Under the pieces are notes generated by a model. It was not told the DNA's origin. It did no database searches and saw nothing but the letters and a program-made list of their open reading frames with translations. Position numbers and translations under genes: made by a program. From Acidimicrobiales bacterium (GTDB lineage: Bacteria; Actinomycetota; Acidimicrobiia; Acidimicrobiales; UBA8190), in assembly GCA_035531755.1 (NCBI GenBank), contig DATKSK010000018.1:17814-81813 (forward strand): a stretch of 64,000 nt of DNA. Reading direction: 5' to 3'. Shown here one piece after another: positions 33,708 to 43,070 of this stretch (the first letter of the stretch is position 1; each line of letters opens with the position of its first letter).

Positions 33708-35048
33708 ATGCAGGCATTCCGTGACGCCATCGTCGCCGGCGCCGGCGGGGACGAATTGGCCGCCCTGGCGCTGCCCGAGTCGTACCGGGCCGCCCACGTC
33801 CGGCGCGACGAGATCGAGATGTTCGCCGGCGTCGAGTCGGCCGAGAAGGACCCCCGCAAGTCGCTGCACGTGTCGGAGGTCCCCGTGCCGGAGCTGGCGC
33901 CGGACGAGGCCTACGTGGCCGTCATGGCGTCCTCCATCAACTTCAACACCGTATGGACCTCGATCTTCGAGCCCCTGCCGACCTTCGGGTTCCTCGACCG
34001 GCTGGGCAAGGAGAGCGCCTGGGGCGCCCGCCACGCCCTCGACCACCACGTGGTCGGCTCGGACGCCTCGGGCGTGGTGGTGCGGGTGGGCTCGGCGGTG
34101 CGCAACTGGCGCCCCGGCGACAAGGTGGTCGTGCACTGCAACTACGTCGACGACCAGGACCCCACGGCCCACGACGACTCCATGCTGGCGGCCAACCAGC
34201 GCATCTGGGGCTTCGAGTCCAACTTCGGGGGGCTCGCCGACCTGGCCGTCGTCAAGGCCAACCAGCTCATGCCGAAGGCCCGCCACCTCAGCTGGGAGGA
34301 GGCGGCGATCAACGCCCTGTGCAACTCCACCGCCTACCGGATGCTCGTGTCGCGCAACGGGGCGGCGATGAAGCAGGGTGACCGGGTCCTCGTCTGGGGC
34401 GCCAGCGGCGGCCTCGGCAGCTACGCCGTGCAGCACGTGCTCAACGGGGGCGGGACCCCGGTCGGCGTGGTGTCGTCGCCGGACAAGGTCGACCTCCTGC
34501 ACGGGCTGGGCGTCGAGGCCGTGATCGACCGCGCCGCCGCCGGCTACCGCTTCTGGCGCGACGAGCACACCCAGGACGAGTCGGAGTGGCGCCGCTTCGG
34601 CAAGGACGTGCGCGCGCTGGTGGGCGTGGACCCCGATGTCGTCTTCGAGCACCCCGGCCGTCAGACCATGGGTGCCTCGGTGTTCGTGTGCAAGCGCGCC
34701 GGGACGATCGTCACCTGCGCGGCCACGTCGGGCTACATGATCGAGTACGACAACCGGCACCTCTGGATGAAGCTGAAGACGATCAAGGGATCGCACTTCG
34801 CCAACTACCGCGAGGCCTGGGACGCCAACCAGCTCGTCTGCGACGGCAAGGTCGTGCCCCCGCTGTCGGCCGTCTACCCCCTCGAGGAGGTGGGCGAGGC
34901 CGCCTACCAGGTGCACCACAACCTGCACGAGGGCAAGATCGGCGTGCTGTGCCTGGCGCCCGGGGAGGGCCTGGGCATCGACGACCCCGAGCTCCGGTCC
35001 CGGGTCGGCGAGGGGCGGATCACGCACTTCCGGAGGCACGGGGCGTGA
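33708..35048 (+). CDS. ccr: Crotonyl-CoA carboxylase/reductase
   Basis: A 446-residue MDR-family enzyme. Motifs match Ccr rather than simple enoyl reductases: FGFLDRLGKESAWGARHALD, HHVVGSDASGVVVRVGSAV, VHCNYVDDQDPTAHDDSMLA, NQRIWGFESNFGGLADLAVV, VWGASGGLGSYAVQ (NADPH site) and VFEHPGRQTMGASVFVCKRA. It reductively carboxylates crotonyl-CoA to ethylmalonyl-CoA with NADPH and CO2, the defining step of the ethylmalonyl-CoA pathway; in some actinobacteria it also supplies polyketide extender units. The epimerase gene overlaps its stop by GTGA, and the mutase ecm lies nearby, which favours central carbon metabolism. Confidence 0.96.
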   Translation: MQAFRDAIVAGAGGDELAALALPESYRAAHVRRDEIEMFAGVESAEKDPRKSLHVSEVPVPELAPDEAYVAVMASSINFNTVWTSIFEPLPTFGFLDRLGKESAWGARHALDHHVVGSDASGVVVRVGSAVRNWRPGDKVVVHCNYVDDQDPTAHDDSMLAANQRIWGFESNFGGLADLAVVKANQLMPKARHLSWEEAAINALCNSTAYRMLVSRNGAAMKQGDRVLVWGASGGLGSYAVQHVLNGGGTPVGVVSSPDKVDLLHGLGVEAVIDRAAAGYRFWRDEHTQDESEWRRFGKDVRALVGVDPDVVFEHPGRQTMGASVFVCKRAGTIVTCAATSGYMIEYDNRHLWMKLKTIKGSHFANYREAWDANQLVCDGKVVPPLSAVYPLEEVGEAAYQVHHNLHEGKIGVLCLAPGEGLGIDDPELRSRVGEGRITHFRRHGA

Positions 35049-35479
35049 CCGGCGGCTCGGCGCCGGTGCACACCATGCTCACCGAGATCGACCACGTGGG
35101 CATCGCCGTGCGCGACCTCGACGCCGCCGTGGCCTACTACCGCGACGCCTTCGGGGCGACCGTGAGCCACCGCGAGCGCATCGAGTCCGACGGCGTCGAG
35201 GAGGCGCTCATCGCCGTAGCCGACTCCTACGTGCAGCTGCTGTGCCCGACGCGCCCGGACTCGCCGGTCGCCAAGTTCCTGGAGCGGCGCGGCGAGGGGC
35301 TGCACCACGTCGGCTACCGCGTCGACGACTGCGCGGCGGCCCTGGAGTCGGTGCGCCGGGGCGGGGGGGCGCTGATCGACGAAGCGCCCCGCCCGGGATC
35401 GCGGGGCACGACGGTCGCCTTCGTGCACCCCAAGGGGGCGTTCGGCACGCTCATCGAGCTCGTCCAGGAGCCCGCCTGA
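35045..35479 (+). CDS. mce: Methylmalonyl-CoA/ethylmalonyl-CoA epimerase
   Basis: A 144-residue vicinal-oxygen-chelate protein. Metal-site and family motifs are EIDHVGIAVRDLDAAVAYYR, GLHHVGYRVDDCAAALESV, FVHPKGAFGTLIELVQ and the Glu/His ligands in these strands. It interconverts 2R and 2S epimers of methylmalonyl-CoA and ethylmalonyl-CoA, linking Ccr and propionyl-CoA carboxylase products to the B12 mutases. The GTG at 35045 overlaps the ccr stop (GTGA); ATG 35075 is an alternative that trims ten residues. Confidence 0.93.
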   Translation: MTGGSAPVHTMLTEIDHVGIAVRDLDAAVAYYRDAFGATVSHRERIESDGVEEALIAVADSYVQLLCPTRPDSPVAKFLERRGEGLHHVGYRVDDCAAALESVRRGGGALIDEAPRPGSRGTTVAFVHPKGAFGTLIELVQEPA

Positions 35480-35512
35480 GCGAGCCCCGGCCCGTGCCGC
35501 GCGGGCCGGATG

Positions 35513-36613
35513 TCAGCTGTGGAAGCGCAGGACCCGTCCGGGGTTGGCGGTCGTCCCCCACAGCGTGCCCCCGTCGTCGAGCGCCAGCTGGCGGATGACG
35601 CCGGGGAGCGGCACCGGCGCGCCGACCTGGTGCCCGGTGGCGGGGTCGAGCGCCACCACCTCGCCCTGCTGCCCGTCGGCGACCCAGACGCGGCCCCGCC
35701 ACACGGCCACCGTCTCGGGATTGGCGGGGACCCCGCCCCCCGCCGTGCCCACGCTGTAGGTGGCCGTCACGCGCACCGTCGCCGGGTCGACGCGCGACAC
35801 CGTCCCGGACTGCACGTTGGCCACCCACACCGACCCGTCCCCGACGCCCACCCCGAGCGGGCCCCGGCCCACCGCCACGGTCCGCCAGCGCAGCGCCGTG
35901 CCGTCGGGCCGCTCGTCCACGCGGGTGAGCGAGTGCGTCTGGCCGCTCACCCACACGCCGGCGGGGCCGACGGCGATGCGCACCGCCCCGTCGGGCAGCG
36001 TGGCCGAGGCCTGCACGGCGCCCGTCCGGGGGTCGATGACGCACACCGTGCCGGACAGCAGGCTCGCCACCCACACCCCGCCGTCGCCGGCCGCCACCGA
36101 CACGGGGCCCTCGGGCACCGCGATGGGCGCCCCGACCGTCCTCCCCGTCGTCGGGTCGATCTCCCACACGCGGCTGCCGGACAGGTCGGCCACCCAGACG
36201 CGGCCGAACCCGGCGGTCACCGAGATCGGCCGGCCGCCGAGGTGCAGCGTGCGGCCGACGGTCGCCCCCGACGACGGGTCGAAGTGGCGGACCGTCCCGG
36301 CGTGGTCGTCGGCGAGCCAGCCGCCGGCGGCGTCGAAGGCCACCGAGGCGGCGTCGGTGCGGCCCATCACCTGGACGCCCGCCGGCGGGGTGCCGGGGCC
36401 GGGCGAGCCCATGCCGGCGAGCAGCACGCTGCCGAGGGTCACGCCGGCGAAGAGTGCCGCCGTGGCCGCCACGGCGACGCCGACGCCCCGTCGCGACAAC
36501 GTCGTCCGGCGGCCCGGGGGTGTCGGACCGGTCCCGGCCCGCCCGGCCTTTCCCGACGGGGCCACGGGCGACCGGGCGGGTCGGTGCCCGAGCTCGTCCG
36601 CCGTGCGCGCCAC
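35513..36613 (-). CDS. Membrane-anchored beta-propeller protein (NHL/YVTN-like repeats)
   Basis: A 366-residue protein. A basic N-terminus and one transmembrane segment ([25 protein letters not shown], about residues 38-62) precede six or seven repeats of the form GGVWVA-x-SGTV-x-(V/R)IDP-TG (for instance [72 protein letters not shown]). This is a beta-propeller displayed outside the membrane. Virginiamycin B lyase-like and NHL proteins share this pattern; the ligand or activity is unknown. It is convergent with mce. Confidence 0.82.
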   Translation of the reverse strand: MARTADELGHRPARSPVAPSGKAGRAGTGPTPPGRRTTLSRRGVGVAVAATAALFAGVTLGSVLLAGMGSPGPGTPPAGVQVMGRTDAASVAFDAAGGWLADDHAGTVRHFDPSSGATVGRTLHLGGRPISVTAGFGRVWVADLSGSRVWEIDPTTGRTVGAPIAVPEGPVSVAAGDGGVWVASLLSGTVCVIDPRTGAVQASATLPDGAVRIAVGPAGVWVSGQTHSLTRVDERPDGTALRWRTVAVGRGPLGVGVGDGSVWVANVQSGTVSRVDPATVRVTATYSVGTAGGGVPANPETVAVWRGRVWVADGQQGEVVALDPATGHQVGAPVPLPGVIRQLALDDGGTLWGTTANPGRVLRFHS

Positions 36614-36686
36614 CGTTCCATCCTGCTCCCGGCCGGGGCCGCGTGGTGTGATCGTCGCGGCCGGCTTCGGGCGCGTCGGCCTCGGA

Positions 36687-36692
36687 TAGCCT
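36687..36692 (+). promoter_or_regulatory. Leaderless-type -10 element of pccB
   Basis: TAGCCT ends eight bases before the ATG at 36701. Confidence 0.4.
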
Positions 36693-36700
36693 CGGGGGCC

Positions 36701-38257
36701 ATGGACCACCCCATGTCGCAGCGGCTGGCCGACCTGAAGGCCCGCAAGGAAGAGGCCCTGCACGCCGGCTCCCCGCACGCGGTGGAACGCCACCACGCCA
36801 AGGGCAAGATGACGGCGCGCGAGCGCATCGAGTACCTCGTGGACGAGGGCTCGTTCCAGGAGCTCGACATGCTCGCCCGGCACCGGGCCCACGGGATGGG
36901 GCTCGAGGAGAAGCGGCCCTACACCGACGGGGTCATCACCGGGTTCGGCACCATCGACGGCCGGCGGGTGTGCGTCTTCAGCCAGGACTTCACCGTCTAC
37001 GGCGGCGCCCTGGGCGAGGTGTTCGCCGAGAAGATCCACAAGGTCATGGACCTGGCCGAGTCCATCGGGGTGCCCATGATCGGCCTCAACGACGGCGCCG
37101 GGGCGCGCATCCAGGAAGGCGTGGTGTCCCTGCACTCCTACGGGGGGATCTTCCACCGCAACGTCCGGGCCTCGGGCGTCATCCCCCAGATCAGCGTGGT
37201 CCTGGGCCCGTGCGCGGGCGGGGCCGTGTACTCGCCGGCCATGACGGACTTCATCTTCATGGTGAACCAGTCGAGCCACATGTTCATCACGGGGCCCGAC
37301 GTGGTGAAGACGGTCACGGGGGAGGACGTCACCCTCGAGGAGCTCGGCGGGGCCATGAGCCACGCCACGAAGTCGGGCGTGGCCACCTTCGTGGCCCCCG
37401 ACGAGAAGACCTGCCTCGACGAGGTGCGCTACCTCCTGTCCTTCCTGCCGTCGAACAACCTCGAGGAGCCGCCCGTCGTCGACACCGACGACGACCCCGA
37501 CCGGGGCACGCCCGAGCTCGTCGACCTGATGCCCACGTCGCCGAACCAGCCCTACGACATGAAGCGGGTCATCACCTCGGTCGTCGACGAAGGCGACTAC
37601 TTCGAGGTCCATCCGCACTGGGCCATGAGCATCACGTGCGGGTTCGCCCGCGTCGACGGCCGCGTGGTGGGGATCGTCGGCAACCAGCCGGCCGTGCTCG
37701 CCGGCGTGCTCGACATCGACTCGTCGGAGAAGGCGGCGCGCTTCGTGCGCACCTGCGACGCCTTCAACATCCCGTTGGTGACGTTCGTCGACGTGCCGGG
37801 GTTCATGCCGGGGACCGACCAGGAGTACGGCGGGATCATCCGCCACGGCGCCAAGCTCCTCTACGCCTACTGCGAGGCCACGGTGCCCCGCATCCAGGTG
37901 ATCACCCGCAAGGCCTACGGCGGCGCCTACGTCGTCATGAACTCCAAGTCGATCGGCGCCGACCTGGCGTTCGCCTGGCCCTCGGCGGAGCTCGCCGTCA
38001 TGGGCCCGCAGGGTGCCGTCGAGATCGTCTACCGCCGCGAGCTGGCCGAGGCCGCCGACCCCGTGGCCCGCCGGGCCGAGCTCGTCGAGGAGTACACCGA
38101 GCGCTACGCCAACCCCTACGTGGCGGCCGAGCGCGGCTACGTCGACGACGTCATCGACCCGGCCGAGACGAGGCGCGTGCTGGTGCGCAGCCTCCGCCTC
38201 CTGGCCTCCAAGCGCGAGGACCTGCCCAAGCGCAAGCACGGGAACGTGCCGTTGTGA
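36701..38257 (+). CDS. pccB: Propionyl-CoA carboxylase beta (carboxyltransferase) subunit
   Basis: A 518-residue biotin-dependent carboxyltransferase of full length. Typical segments are [100 protein letters not shown] and [20 protein letters not shown]. The residue following LAFAWP in the second oxyanion region agrees with propionyl-CoA-type enzymes rather than acetyl-CoA ones. It transfers CO2 from carboxybiotin to propionyl-CoA to give methylmalonyl-CoA. The biotin carboxylase alpha subunit is not in the window. It overlaps a small epsilon-like gene by GTGA. Confidence 0.94.
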   Translation: MDHPMSQRLADLKARKEEALHAGSPHAVERHHAKGKMTARERIEYLVDEGSFQELDMLARHRAHGMGLEEKRPYTDGVITGFGTIDGRRVCVFSQDFTVYGGALGEVFAEKIHKVMDLAESIGVPMIGLNDGAGARIQEGVVSLHSYGGIFHRNVRASGVIPQISVVLGPCAGGAVYSPAMTDFIFMVNQSSHMFITGPDVVKTVTGEDVTLEELGGAMSHATKSGVATFVAPDEKTCLDEVRYLLSFLPSNNLEEPPVVDTDDDPDRGTPELVDLMPTSPNQPYDMKRVITSVVDEGDYFEVHPHWAMSITCGFARVDGRVVGIVGNQPAVLAGVLDIDSSEKAARFVRTCDAFNIPLVTFVDVPGFMPGTDQEYGGIIRHGAKLLYAYCEATVPRIQVITRKAYGGAYVVMNSKSIGADLAFAWPSAELAVMGPQGAVEIVYRRELAEAADPVARRAELVEEYTERYANPYVAAERGYVDDVIDPAETRRVLVRSLRLLASKREDLPKRKHGNVPL

Positions 38258-38475
38258 GCGCGGCGCGCGCCGCCGCGCCGCAGGTCGTGTCGGTGCGGCC
38301 GCAGCCCGACCCCGCCGTGCTGGCCGCCATCGTGGCGGCGGTGGAACAAGCGTGGCCCCGGCCCCGCCCGACCGACGACGCCGGACGCGACCGGCCCGCG
38401 TCGTGGCGGTTCAGCGGTCGGTGGTGGACCGAGCCCGCCGCCCTGCGCCGGCAACGCCCCCTGTCCGGGCACTGA
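38254..38475 (+). CDS. Acyl-CoA carboxylase epsilon-like subunit
   Basis: A 73-residue protein. The pattern [20 protein letters not shown], then a short Pro/Arg linker and a final SWRFSGRWW segment, matches the small AccE/PccE epsilon subunits of actinobacteria, which bridge the alpha and beta subunits. Its GTG overlaps the pccB stop, so it is translationally coupled, as expected. Its last 65 bases overlap the 3' end of the convergent ecm gene. Because the family is short and variable, the call rests partly on position. Confidence 0.75.
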   Translation: MSAARAAAPQVVSVRPQPDPAVLAAIVAAVEQAWPRPRPTDDAGRDRPASWRFSGRWWTEPAALRRQRPLSGH

Positions 38476-40477
38476 CCGGGGCGGCGACGACGCCGCGGCG
38501 CTTCTCGGCCAGGTCGACGAGGTCGTCCATGATGCGTGCGAGGCGGAAGTCCTTGGGGGTGTAGACCGCGGCGACGCCCTTGTCCCGCAGGACCTCGGCG
38601 TCCTCGGGCGGGATGATGCCCCCGACCACGACCGCGGCGTCCACGCCCTCCCCGCGCAGGCGGTCGAGGACCTCGGGGACGAGATCGAGATGGCTCCCCG
38701 ACAGGATGGAGATCCCCACCACGTCGACGTCCTCGTCGCGCGCCGCCGCCGCGATCTGCGCCGGGCTCAGACGGATGCCCTGGTACACGACTTCGAAGCC
38801 GGCGTCGCGGGCGGCCACGGCGATCTGCTCGGCCCCGTTGGAGTGCCCGTCGAGCCCGGGTTTGGCCACCAGGAGCCGGGGAGGGCCACCGGCCTGCTCG
38901 GCCAGCCGGCGCGACCGCGCCAGGACCGCCGACAGCTCGGCCCCGCGCTGGCCCACACCCCCGGCGACGCCGGTGGGGGCGCGGTACTCCCCGAAGACCT
39001 CGCGCAGCGCTCCCGCCCACTCGCCCGTCGTCCCGCCGGCGTGGGCGAGGGCGATGGTGGCGGGCATGATGTTCAGGCTGTCGTCGGTGGCCACCCGGCG
39101 CAGCTCGTCGAGCGCGGCCTGCACCGCGTCACCGCGGTGCCGCTCGCGCCACGCCGCCACGTCGGCGCACAGCTCGGCCTCGGCGGCGGGGTCCACCTTC
39201 AACACCGTGGCGGCACCGTCGTCGGCCGTCTCGAGCGGTGACGGCTCGGTCTCGGTGAAGGAGTTGACCCCGACCACCTGGAGCTCGCCCGTCTCGATGC
39301 GGCGGACCCGCTCCGCCTGACTGCGCACCAGCCGGCGCTTCAGCTCCTCGACGGCCTCGAAGGCGCCGCCGAGCTGGAGCACCTCGTCGAGCTCGGCCGA
39401 GGCCGCCTCGGCCAGTTCCGCCGTCTTGGCCTCCACGACGGTGGAGCCCTCGAAGATGTCGCCGTACTCGAGCAGGTCGGTCTCGAAGGCGAGGATCTGC
39501 TGGATGCGCAGCGACCACTGCTGGTCCCACGGCCGCGGGAGGCCCAGCGCCTCGTTCCACGCCGGCAGCTGGATGGCCCGGGCCCGGGCGTCGCGCGACA
39601 GCGTGACGCCGAGCGCCTCGAGCACGATGCGGGGGACGTTGTTCTCGGGCTGCGCCTCGGTGAGCCCAAGGGAGTTGACCTGCACGCCGTAACGGAACCG
39701 CCGCAGCTTCGGGTCGTCGACGCCGTAGCGCTCCAGGCAGATGCGGTCCCACAAGCGTGTGAGCGCCCGCACCTTGCACGTCTCCTCGACGAACCGGATG
39801 CCGGCGTTGACGAAGAACGAGATGCGGCCCACCACGGCGGGGAGCTCCGAGACCTCGATCTTCCCCGAGTCGCGCACGGCGTCGAGGACGCCGATGGCGG
39901 TGGCCAGCGCGTAGGCGATCTCCTGCACGGGCGTGGCCCCCGCCTCCTGGAGGTGGTAGCTGCACACGTTGATGGGGTTCCACTTGGGGACCTCGCGCAC
40001 CGTGTAGGCGATCATGTCGACGATCAGGCGGCGGCTCGGGCCCGGGGGGAAGATGTAGGTGCCCCGCGACAGGTACTCCTTCACGATGTCGTTCTGCGTC
40101 GTGCCCTGCAGCACCCGGCGCTCGACACCGGTGTCCTCGGCGTGCGCCACGTACAGGCCGAGCAGCCAGGCGGCGGTGGCGTTGATGGTCATGGAGGTGT
40201 TCATGTCCCCGACGGGGATGCCCTCCAGGAGCTCGTTCATGTGGCCGAGGTGCACCACCGGGACACCGACCTTGCCCACCTCCCCGGCCGCTTCGGGGGC
40301 ATCGGGGTCGTAGCCGGTCTGGGTGGGCAGGTCGAAGGCGATCGACAGGCCGGTCTGGCCCTTGGCCAGGTTGGTCCGGTACAGGCGGTTCGACGCCCGG
40401 GCCGAGGTGTGGCCCGAGTACGTGCGCATCACCCAGGGCTTGTCCCGGTCACCGCCCGCAGGCGCCACGTCGCTCAC
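38411..40477 (-). CDS. ecm: Ethylmalonyl-CoA mutase (B12-dependent)
   Basis: About 688 residues with catalytic and cobalamin domains in one chain. KPWVMRTYSGHTSARASN, LYRTNLAKGQTGLSIAFDLP, QTGYDPDAPEAAGEVGKVGV and FRYGVQVNSLGLTEAQPENN follow the ethylmalonyl-CoA mutase pattern rather than that of methylmalonyl-CoA mutase. The B12-binding motif is KPGLDGHSNGAEQ (DxHxxG), with SILSG and VVGGIIP. It rearranges ethylmalonyl-CoA to methylsuccinyl-CoA, acting after Ccr and the epimerase. GTG 40477 has GGGGGAG about ten bases upstream; GTG 40495 is possible. The C-terminus has about 20 extra residues after the usual end and overlaps the convergent epsilon gene. Confidence 0.93.
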   Translation of the reverse strand: MSDVAPAGGDRDKPWVMRTYSGHTSARASNRLYRTNLAKGQTGLSIAFDLPTQTGYDPDAPEAAGEVGKVGVPVVHLGHMNELLEGIPVGDMNTSMTINATAAWLLGLYVAHAEDTGVERRVLQGTTQNDIVKEYLSRGTYIFPPGPSRRLIVDMIAYTVREVPKWNPINVCSYHLQEAGATPVQEIAYALATAIGVLDAVRDSGKIEVSELPAVVGRISFFVNAGIRFVEETCKVRALTRLWDRICLERYGVDDPKLRRFRYGVQVNSLGLTEAQPENNVPRIVLEALGVTLSRDARARAIQLPAWNEALGLPRPWDQQWSLRIQQILAFETDLLEYGDIFEGSTVVEAKTAELAEAASAELDEVLQLGGAFEAVEELKRRLVRSQAERVRRIETGELQVVGVNSFTETEPSPLETADDGAATVLKVDPAAEAELCADVAAWRERHRGDAVQAALDELRRVATDDSLNIMPATIALAHAGGTTGEWAGALREVFGEYRAPTGVAGGVGQRGAELSAVLARSRRLAEQAGGPPRLLVAKPGLDGHSNGAEQIAVAARDAGFEVVYQGIRLSPAQIAAAARDEDVDVVGISILSGSHLDLVPEVLDRLRGEGVDAAVVVGGIIPPEDAEVLRDKGVAAVYTPKDFRLARIMDDLVDLAEKRRGVVAAPVSARTGGVAGAGRRARSTTDR

Positions 40478-40516
40478 CTGTCCATTCTCCCCCACCGTGG
40501 CGTGCCGCCGGGCGGG

Positions 40517-41371
40517 TCAGCGGCGATAGTCGTAGAACCCCTTGCCCGACTTCCGGCCGTAGAGCTCGGCGGCCACCATGCGGCGCAGCAGCGGGACGGC
40601 CGCGTAGTTCGGGTCCCGGAACTCGTCGTAGAGGGCGTCGAGGATGGCGAGGCTCGTGTCCAGGCCGACCAGGTCGAGCAGGGAGAACGGGCCCATCGGG
40701 AACCCGCATCCGCCCTTCATGGCGGTGTCGATGTCGTCGCGGCTGGCGACGCCGTTCTCGAGCAGGCGCACCGCGTTGTTGAGGTAGGGGAAGAGCAGGG
40801 CGTTCACGATGAACCCCGCCTGGTCCTTCACCTCGACCGGGGTCTTCTCGCAGGCCTCGGCCAGCGCTCGTGCCGCCGCCATGGTCTCGTCCGAGGCCGT
40901 GATGGGCCGGACCACCTCGACGAGCGACATGACCGGCGCCGGGTTGAAGAAGTGGATGCCGCACACCTTGTCGGGGCGGCCCGTCTCCATGGCCATGTCC
41001 ACCACCGGGAGCGTGGAGGTGTTGGTGGCCAGGATGGTGTGGTCGGGGCAGATGCGGTCGAGCTCGGAGAAGAGGTGCTTCTTCACGCCGAGGTCCTCGA
41101 CCACCGACTCGATGACGAGGTCGCAGACGGCCAGGGCCCCGAGGTCGGAGACCGCTGTGACCCGCCCCAGGGCGGCGTCGCGATCGGCCTCGGCGAGCTT
41201 GCCCTTCTCCACCTGGCGGGCCAGCGACTTCTCCATGCCGGCGACCATGCCGTCGGCCGTGGCCTGGGCCCGGGACCGCAGGACCACCTCGAGCCCGTGC
41301 ACGGCCATCGTCTCGGCGATGCCGGCTCCCATGATGCCGGAGCCGACGATTCCCACACGTTTGATCGACAT
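40517..41371 (-). CDS. hbd: 3-hydroxybutyryl-CoA dehydrogenase
   Basis: A 284-residue enzyme of usual length. The NAD-binding motif is VGIVGSGIMGAGIAE, the catalytic His is in GIHFFNPAPVMSLVEVV, and the C-terminal dimer domain has GFIVNALLFPYLNNAVRLLE and SGKGFYDY. It interconverts acetoacetyl-CoA and (S)-3-hydroxybutyryl-CoA, the step between thiolase and crotonase. It is 39 bases upstream of ecm on the same strand, so the two probably form a unit within the ethylmalonyl-CoA region. The TAACAT hexamer upstream suggests a leaderless mRNA. Confidence 0.94.
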   Translation of the reverse strand: MSIKRVGIVGSGIMGAGIAETMAVHGLEVVLRSRAQATADGMVAGMEKSLARQVEKGKLAEADRDAALGRVTAVSDLGALAVCDLVIESVVEDLGVKKHLFSELDRICPDHTILATNTSTLPVVDMAMETGRPDKVCGIHFFNPAPVMSLVEVVRPITASDETMAAARALAEACEKTPVEVKDQAGFIVNALLFPYLNNAVRLLENGVASRDDIDTAMKGGCGFPMGPFSLLDLVGLDTSLAILDALYDEFRDPNYAAVPLLRRMVAAELYGRKSGKGFYDYRR

Positions 41372-41377
41372 GTCCGC

Positions 41378-41383
41378 ATGTTA
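41378..41383 (-). promoter_or_regulatory. Leaderless -10 element of hbd
   Basis: TAACAT on the minus strand, exactly six bases before the ATG at 41371. Confidence 0.6.
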
Positions 41384-41682
41384 CCGGCCGGTTACCTGGA
41401 CGGCCCGTCCCGAGCGGCAGGTGGGGTGGGTCACCGGACCCCCGGACCCCCGGACCCCCGGCGTGCCGCCGGAAGCCTTTCTGGTGCAGTCGAGCCCCTC
41501 GGGCGTGGGGGTAGAGAGGGGTTATACCGCCGAGCAGGTCGAGACTGCCCACGGATGCCCCGTAGCAGGCGGGCTCCGGTGAGCGACGCCGCCGTGGCGG
41601 CCCGGCCGGGTCGTGGTGGCGATGCCGACGCCGGCGCGCCCGTGCCCGCGCATGCGGTCGATCCCCTGGGGCCGTGCCCCCC

Positions 41683-41688
41683 TACAGT
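41683..41688 (+). promoter_or_regulatory. Leaderless -10 element of the peptidase E-like gene
   Basis: TACAGT ends seven bases before the ATG at 41696. Confidence 0.55.
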
Positions 41689-41695
41689 GGCGGCC

Positions 41696-42379
41696 ATGGC
41701 AGCGACGACCGGGCACTGTGGGCCGTTGGCCCTCGTGGGGGGCGACGAATGGCGCCAGGGGTGCGAGTTCGACGCCGAGCTCCTGGCCGCGTCCGGCGGT
41801 GACGAGGTGCTGGTGCTGCCGACGGCGGCCGCCTACGAGCACCCGGACAAGGCCGTGGCGACGGCGGAGGCCTGGTTCGCCACGCTCGGCGGCCGGGCCC
41901 GGGGGCTCATGGTGCTCGGCCGCGCCGACGCCGAGGACGAGGGCAACGCCGCCATCGTCCGGGCCAGCCGCTTCGTCTACCTCGGCGGCGGGTCGCCCAT
42001 GCACCTGCGGTCCGTGCTGAAGTCCTCGGCGGTCTGGGAGGCGCTGCTCCAGGCGTGGCGCGGTGGTGCCGTCGTCGCCGGCTCCTCGGCGGGTGCGATG
42101 GTGCTCACCGACCCCATGGTGGACCCCCGCGGCGGGGCGCTGACCGTGGGGCTGGGGATGGTGGAGCAGCTCGCCGTCATCCCCCACTTCGGCCAGGAGA
42201 ACGCCGAGAAGGTGCACCGCTCGATCGCCCTCGCCGCCCCGGGGCTGCCCGTGGTCGGCATCCCCGAGCGCACCGCCCTCATCCGCGATCCCGACGGCGG
42301 ATGGCGCCAGGCGGGCGAGGGGACGGTGCAGGTGTTCGTGAGCGGGCACCCCGCCGGGTTCGACGCCCTGCCCCACTGA
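41696..42379 (+). CDS. Peptidase S51 (peptidase E/cyanophycinase-like) family protein
   Basis: A 227-residue alpha/beta protein. It begins GPLALVGGDEW and carries the nucleophile elbow VVAGSSAGAMVL, where the Ser of GSSAGA is the catalytic Ser of family S51. FVYLGGGSPMHLRSVL and AVIPHFGQENAEKVHRSI supply the His region. Members cleave Asp-dipeptides, cyanophycin or related acidic peptides; some are of unknown activity. The start is placed by the TACAGT hexamer seven bases upstream and by the domain start. Confidence 0.82.
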   Translation: MAATTGHCGPLALVGGDEWRQGCEFDAELLAASGGDEVLVLPTAAAYEHPDKAVATAEAWFATLGGRARGLMVLGRADAEDEGNAAIVRASRFVYLGGGSPMHLRSVLKSSAVWEALLQAWRGGAVVAGSSAGAMVLTDPMVDPRGGALTVGLGMVEQLAVIPHFGQENAEKVHRSIALAAPGLPVVGIPERTALIRDPDGGWRQAGEGTVQVFVSGHPAGFDALPH

Positions 42380-42427
42380 CCCCGGCGCGTCGCCCTTGGC
42401 GCCTCGGGATGGGGGCGCCCCGGGCCC

Positions 42428-42982
42428 TCAGTCGGCCTCGGTGACCGTCACCGACTCGATGGTCACGGTCTCGGTGGGCTTGCCCGACCTCGAGCCGAGG
42501 GCGTCGATGGCCGTCACCGTGTCGAGCCCCGACACGACCTTGCCGAAGAGCGAGTAGCTCGGTGGCAGGCGCATGCCGTCGGGGCCCGAGATGATGAAGA
42601 ACTGGCTCCCGTTGGTGTCGGGCCCGGCGTTGGCCATCGCCAGCGATCCCAGCTCGTAGCGGCCCGGGGGCGGCAGCTCGTCGGCGAACTTGTACCCCGG
42701 CCCTCCGGTCCCCGTGGCCGTGGGGTCCCCGCCCTGCAGGACGAAGCCCGGGATCACGCGGTGGAAGACGATGCCGTCGAAGTAGTGGTACCGGGCGAGG
42801 AACACGAAGCTGTTCACCGTCCTCGGCGCCGCTTGCGGGTCCAGGGCGATCGTCATCGTCCCCTTCGACGTGACCATGGTGGCCGTGTAGCGCTTATCGG
42901 CGTCGATGACCATGGGCGGCTCGGCGTCGAATGATCGGCGCTGCGGGCTCGAGCCGTCGGCGGCAGGCGGTTCGACGGGCAT
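42428..42982 (-). CDS. Peptidyl-prolyl cis-trans isomerase, cyclophilin type
   Basis: A 184-residue cyclophilin without signal peptide. The active-site motifs are FDGIVFHRVIPGFVLQGGDP (catalytic Arg), SLAMANAGPDTNGSQFFI (Gln, Phe) and YSLFGKVVSGLDTV. An acidic N-terminal extension of about 40 residues precedes the domain. AGGAGG eight bases upstream supports the ATG. It catalyses proline isomerisation in protein folding. It lies downstream of a paralogous membrane-anchored cyclophilin. Confidence 0.94.
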   Translation of the reverse strand: MPVEPPAADGSSPQRRSFDAEPPMVIDADKRYTATMVTSKGTMTIALDPQAAPRTVNSFVFLARYHYFDGIVFHRVIPGFVLQGGDPTATGTGGPGYKFADELPPPGRYELGSLAMANAGPDTNGSQFFIISGPDGMRLPPSYSLFGKVVSGLDTVTAIDALGSRSGKPTETVTIESVTVTEAD

Positions 42983-43070
42983 GGTGGGCCTCCTGTTCGC
43001 TGGTCGCGTCACGACGCTCGCGACACGGGGAAGAACGGTGAAGGGGTGCGCCGGTGCGGCGGACCCGGTG

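Larger units (their letters stand above)
41372..41695. other. Divergent intergenic region between hbd and the peptidase E-like gene
   Basis: A 324-bp region. It holds the hbd -10 (41378-41383), three tandem copies of the 8-base unit cggacccc at about 41435-41460, and the -10 of the next gene at its end. A GTG-started in-frame extension of the peptidase gene from about 41580 is possible but low-complexity. Confidence 0.55.
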
